Part shown: piece by piece, positions 6,656 through 7,819 of the stretch
Position numbering within the stretch: the stretch's first letter is position 1
How the letters are laid out: each line of letters opens with the position of its first letter
Assembly (NCBI GenBank): GCA_903957405.1
Contig: CAJBPC010000102.1
Coordinates: 1 to 7,819, forward strand
Direction: 5' to 3'
Source: an uncultured bacterium
GTDB lineage: Bacteria > Bacteroidota > Bacteroidia > Chitinophagales > Chitinophagaceae
Length of the DNA stretch: 7,819 bases
Made by a program: the position numbers and the translations under genes
The notes under the pieces: model-generated
Databases searched by the model: none
The model's input: the letters and a program-made list of their open reading frames with translations, nothing else
What the model was told of the DNA's origin: nothing

Positions 6656-7819
6656 TGTCATCGTTGCGCTGAGCGATCTCCAAAAGGGCGAGACGGTCGG
6701 TTTTCAGGGTGTGGATTATGTCATGCAAGACAGAATCCAGGCGAAGCATAAGTTCTTTCAGCAGGCGATGCAGGCGGGATATGATGTGATCATGTATGGA
6801 GTGCTTGTCGGAAAGACTCAATCGGATATCCCCGCGGGTGGTCTGATGAACACGGAGAATGTGAAGCACGCTGCACAGCCATATGCCTATCGGAACGCCC
6901 ATGTTTCGTGGACAGCTCCTGATGTGAGCAAGTTCATGCACCGGACTTTTCGTGGATTCCACCGAAGTGACGGTCGAGTCGGGACGGCTAATTACTGGCT
7001 CTTCATTCCAACTGTATTTTGTGAAAACAGGAACCTTGATGTCATCCGTGAGGCGATGCACAACGAGCTGGGGTATGCCGTGACGGAGAAGTACAAGAAT
7101 TATACAAGGCATCTGCTGGAGGCCTTCAGAAAAGGGGATGACCTCAGCCTGGTCGATCTGTCACCCTCCTCCATTCCGGGGGAAAGTCGCCCTTTTCAAA
7201 ATGTTGATGGCATCAAATTCCTCAATCATCAGGGTGGGTGCGGTGGTACAAGGCAGGATTCCGCAATCCTGGCAAAATTGCTGGTTGCCTATGCTGACCA
7301 TCCCAATGTAGGTGGGGTGACCGTTCTAAGTCTTGGTTGCCAGCATCTTCAGGTCAGTGATTTCAAAGCAGACCTGCTCCGGCATAACCCAAAGTTCGAT
7401 AAACCCCTCATCATCCTCGAACAACAGCAATCCCAAAGCGAAGAACAACTCATAGGAACGGCCATACGATCGACCTTCGAAGGCCTTATCGGAATCAACA
7501 AACTGGAGCGGAAGACCACATCCCTCGATAAACTCTGTATCGGTGTCAAATGCGGTGGCAGCGATGGATTCAGTGGCATTTCCGCCAATCCGGCAGTGGG
7601 GTACTGCGCCGATCTTGTCGTCGGCTTGGGAGGACAGATCCTATTGGCCGAGTTCCCGGAACTCTGCGGGGTGGAGCAGGAACTCGTCGATCGTTCCGTA
7701 TCCAAAGAAACCGCTTCGAAATTCATCCGCCTCATGCAAGACTATAGCCAGGAGGCGGAGCGAGTGGGCTCTGGTTTTCACATGAATCCTTCTCCAGGAA
7801 ATATCCGTGACGGACTCAT
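6618..7819 (+). CDS. uxaA: altronate dehydratase, UxaA family (partial, runs off the 3' window edge)
   Basis: An uninterrupted frame of 400 codons begins at ATG 6618 and remains open at the window end. UxaA dehydrates D-altronate to 2-keto-3-deoxy-D-gluconate in the hexuronate pathway and needs a divalent metal such as iron. The start MKHKVLKVHPADNVIVAL opens the SAF-like N-terminal region (about residues 1-95, with HKFFQQAMQAGYDVIMYG and DIPAGGLM). The catalytic region carries FRGFHRSDGRVGTANYW, NHQGGCGGTRQDS (C208), LSLGCQ (C241) and VKCGGSDGFSGISANP (C312), then GLGGQILLAEFPELCG, all hallmarks of the UxaA/GarD superfamily. Bacteroidota forms have about 550 residues, so roughly 150 are missing past the edge. 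UxaA paralogues also serve fucose-type loci (for example in Campylobacter jejuni), so fuconate- or galactonate-type substrates cannot be excluded. The frame is clean although it directly follows a heavily decayed uxaB. Confidence 0.93.
   Translation, partial: MKHKVLKVHPADNVIVALSDLQKGETVGFQGVDYVMQDRIQAKHKFFQQAMQAGYDVIMYGVLVGKTQSDIPAGGLMNTENVKHAAQPYAYRNAHVSWTAPDVSKFMHRTFRGFHRSDGRVGTANYWLFIPTVFCENRNLDVIREAMHNELGYAVTEKYKNYTRHLLEAFRKGDDLSLVDLSPSSIPGESRPFQNVDGIKFLNHQGGCGGTRQDSAILAKLLVAYADHPNVGGVTVLSLGCQHLQVSDFKADLLRHNPKFDKPLIILEQQQSQSEEQLIGTAIRSTFEGLIGINKLERKTTSLDKLCIGVKCGGSDGFSGISANPAVGYCADLVVGLGGQILLAEFPELCGVEQELVDRSVSKETASKFIRLMQDYSQEAERVGSGFHMNPSPGNIRDGL

Noticed and set aside
6633..7112. 159-codon open frame on the minus strand
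   Set aside because: It is the antisense shadow of uxaA, with no recognisable motifs and no start context; the plus strand carries clear family motifs throughout.

Overview
The window reads as accessory carbohydrate-catabolism DNA from a member of the Bacteroidota. The grounds are a short stand-alone LutC, a secreted GH95-type glycosidase, the long Bacteroidota-style altronate dehydratase with an N-terminal SAF-like region, and start codons preceded by A-rich leaders rather than clear Shine-Dalgarno sequences. The genus cannot be told from this window. Every gene I can support lies on the + strand, so it looks like one catabolic cluster. Both ends are cut by the window: lutB on the left, uxaA on the right.

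Layout: lutB (3' part), lutC, a degraded gene resembling the end of a GH28-type beta-helix enzyme, an intact exported GH95 glycosidase, a degraded 3' end of an alpha-L-rhamnosidase (GH78-like), an intact zinc MDR dehydrogenase closely resembling L-galactonate 5-dehydrogenase (LgoD/YjjN), a frameshifted 3' part of tagaturonate reductase (uxaB), and an open altronate dehydratase (uxaA) running off the window. After lutB-lutC, intact and broken genes alternate. Each broken gene keeps its 3' end just before the next intact gene.

The gene set fits use of pectin or rhamnogalacturonan-type polysaccharide. GH28-, GH78- and GH95-type enzymes would release galacturonate, rhamnose and L-fucose or L-galactose. 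UxaB and UxaA take tagaturonate to 2-keto-3-deoxygluconate. An LgoD-type enzyme feeds L-galactonate into the same tagaturonate pool. LutABC oxidises L-lactate, an end product of some deoxy-sugar routes. With the GH28-like, GH78-like and uxaB copies broken, the local pathway has a gap at tagaturonate reduction unless a second copy exists elsewhere.

The main point of interest is this selective decay: three relics that ordinary gene calling would leave as blank intergenic DNA or as spurious small ORFs. I saw no RNA gene, CRISPR array, insertion sequence or convincing terminator. All family assignments come from reading motifs by eye; no search was run.
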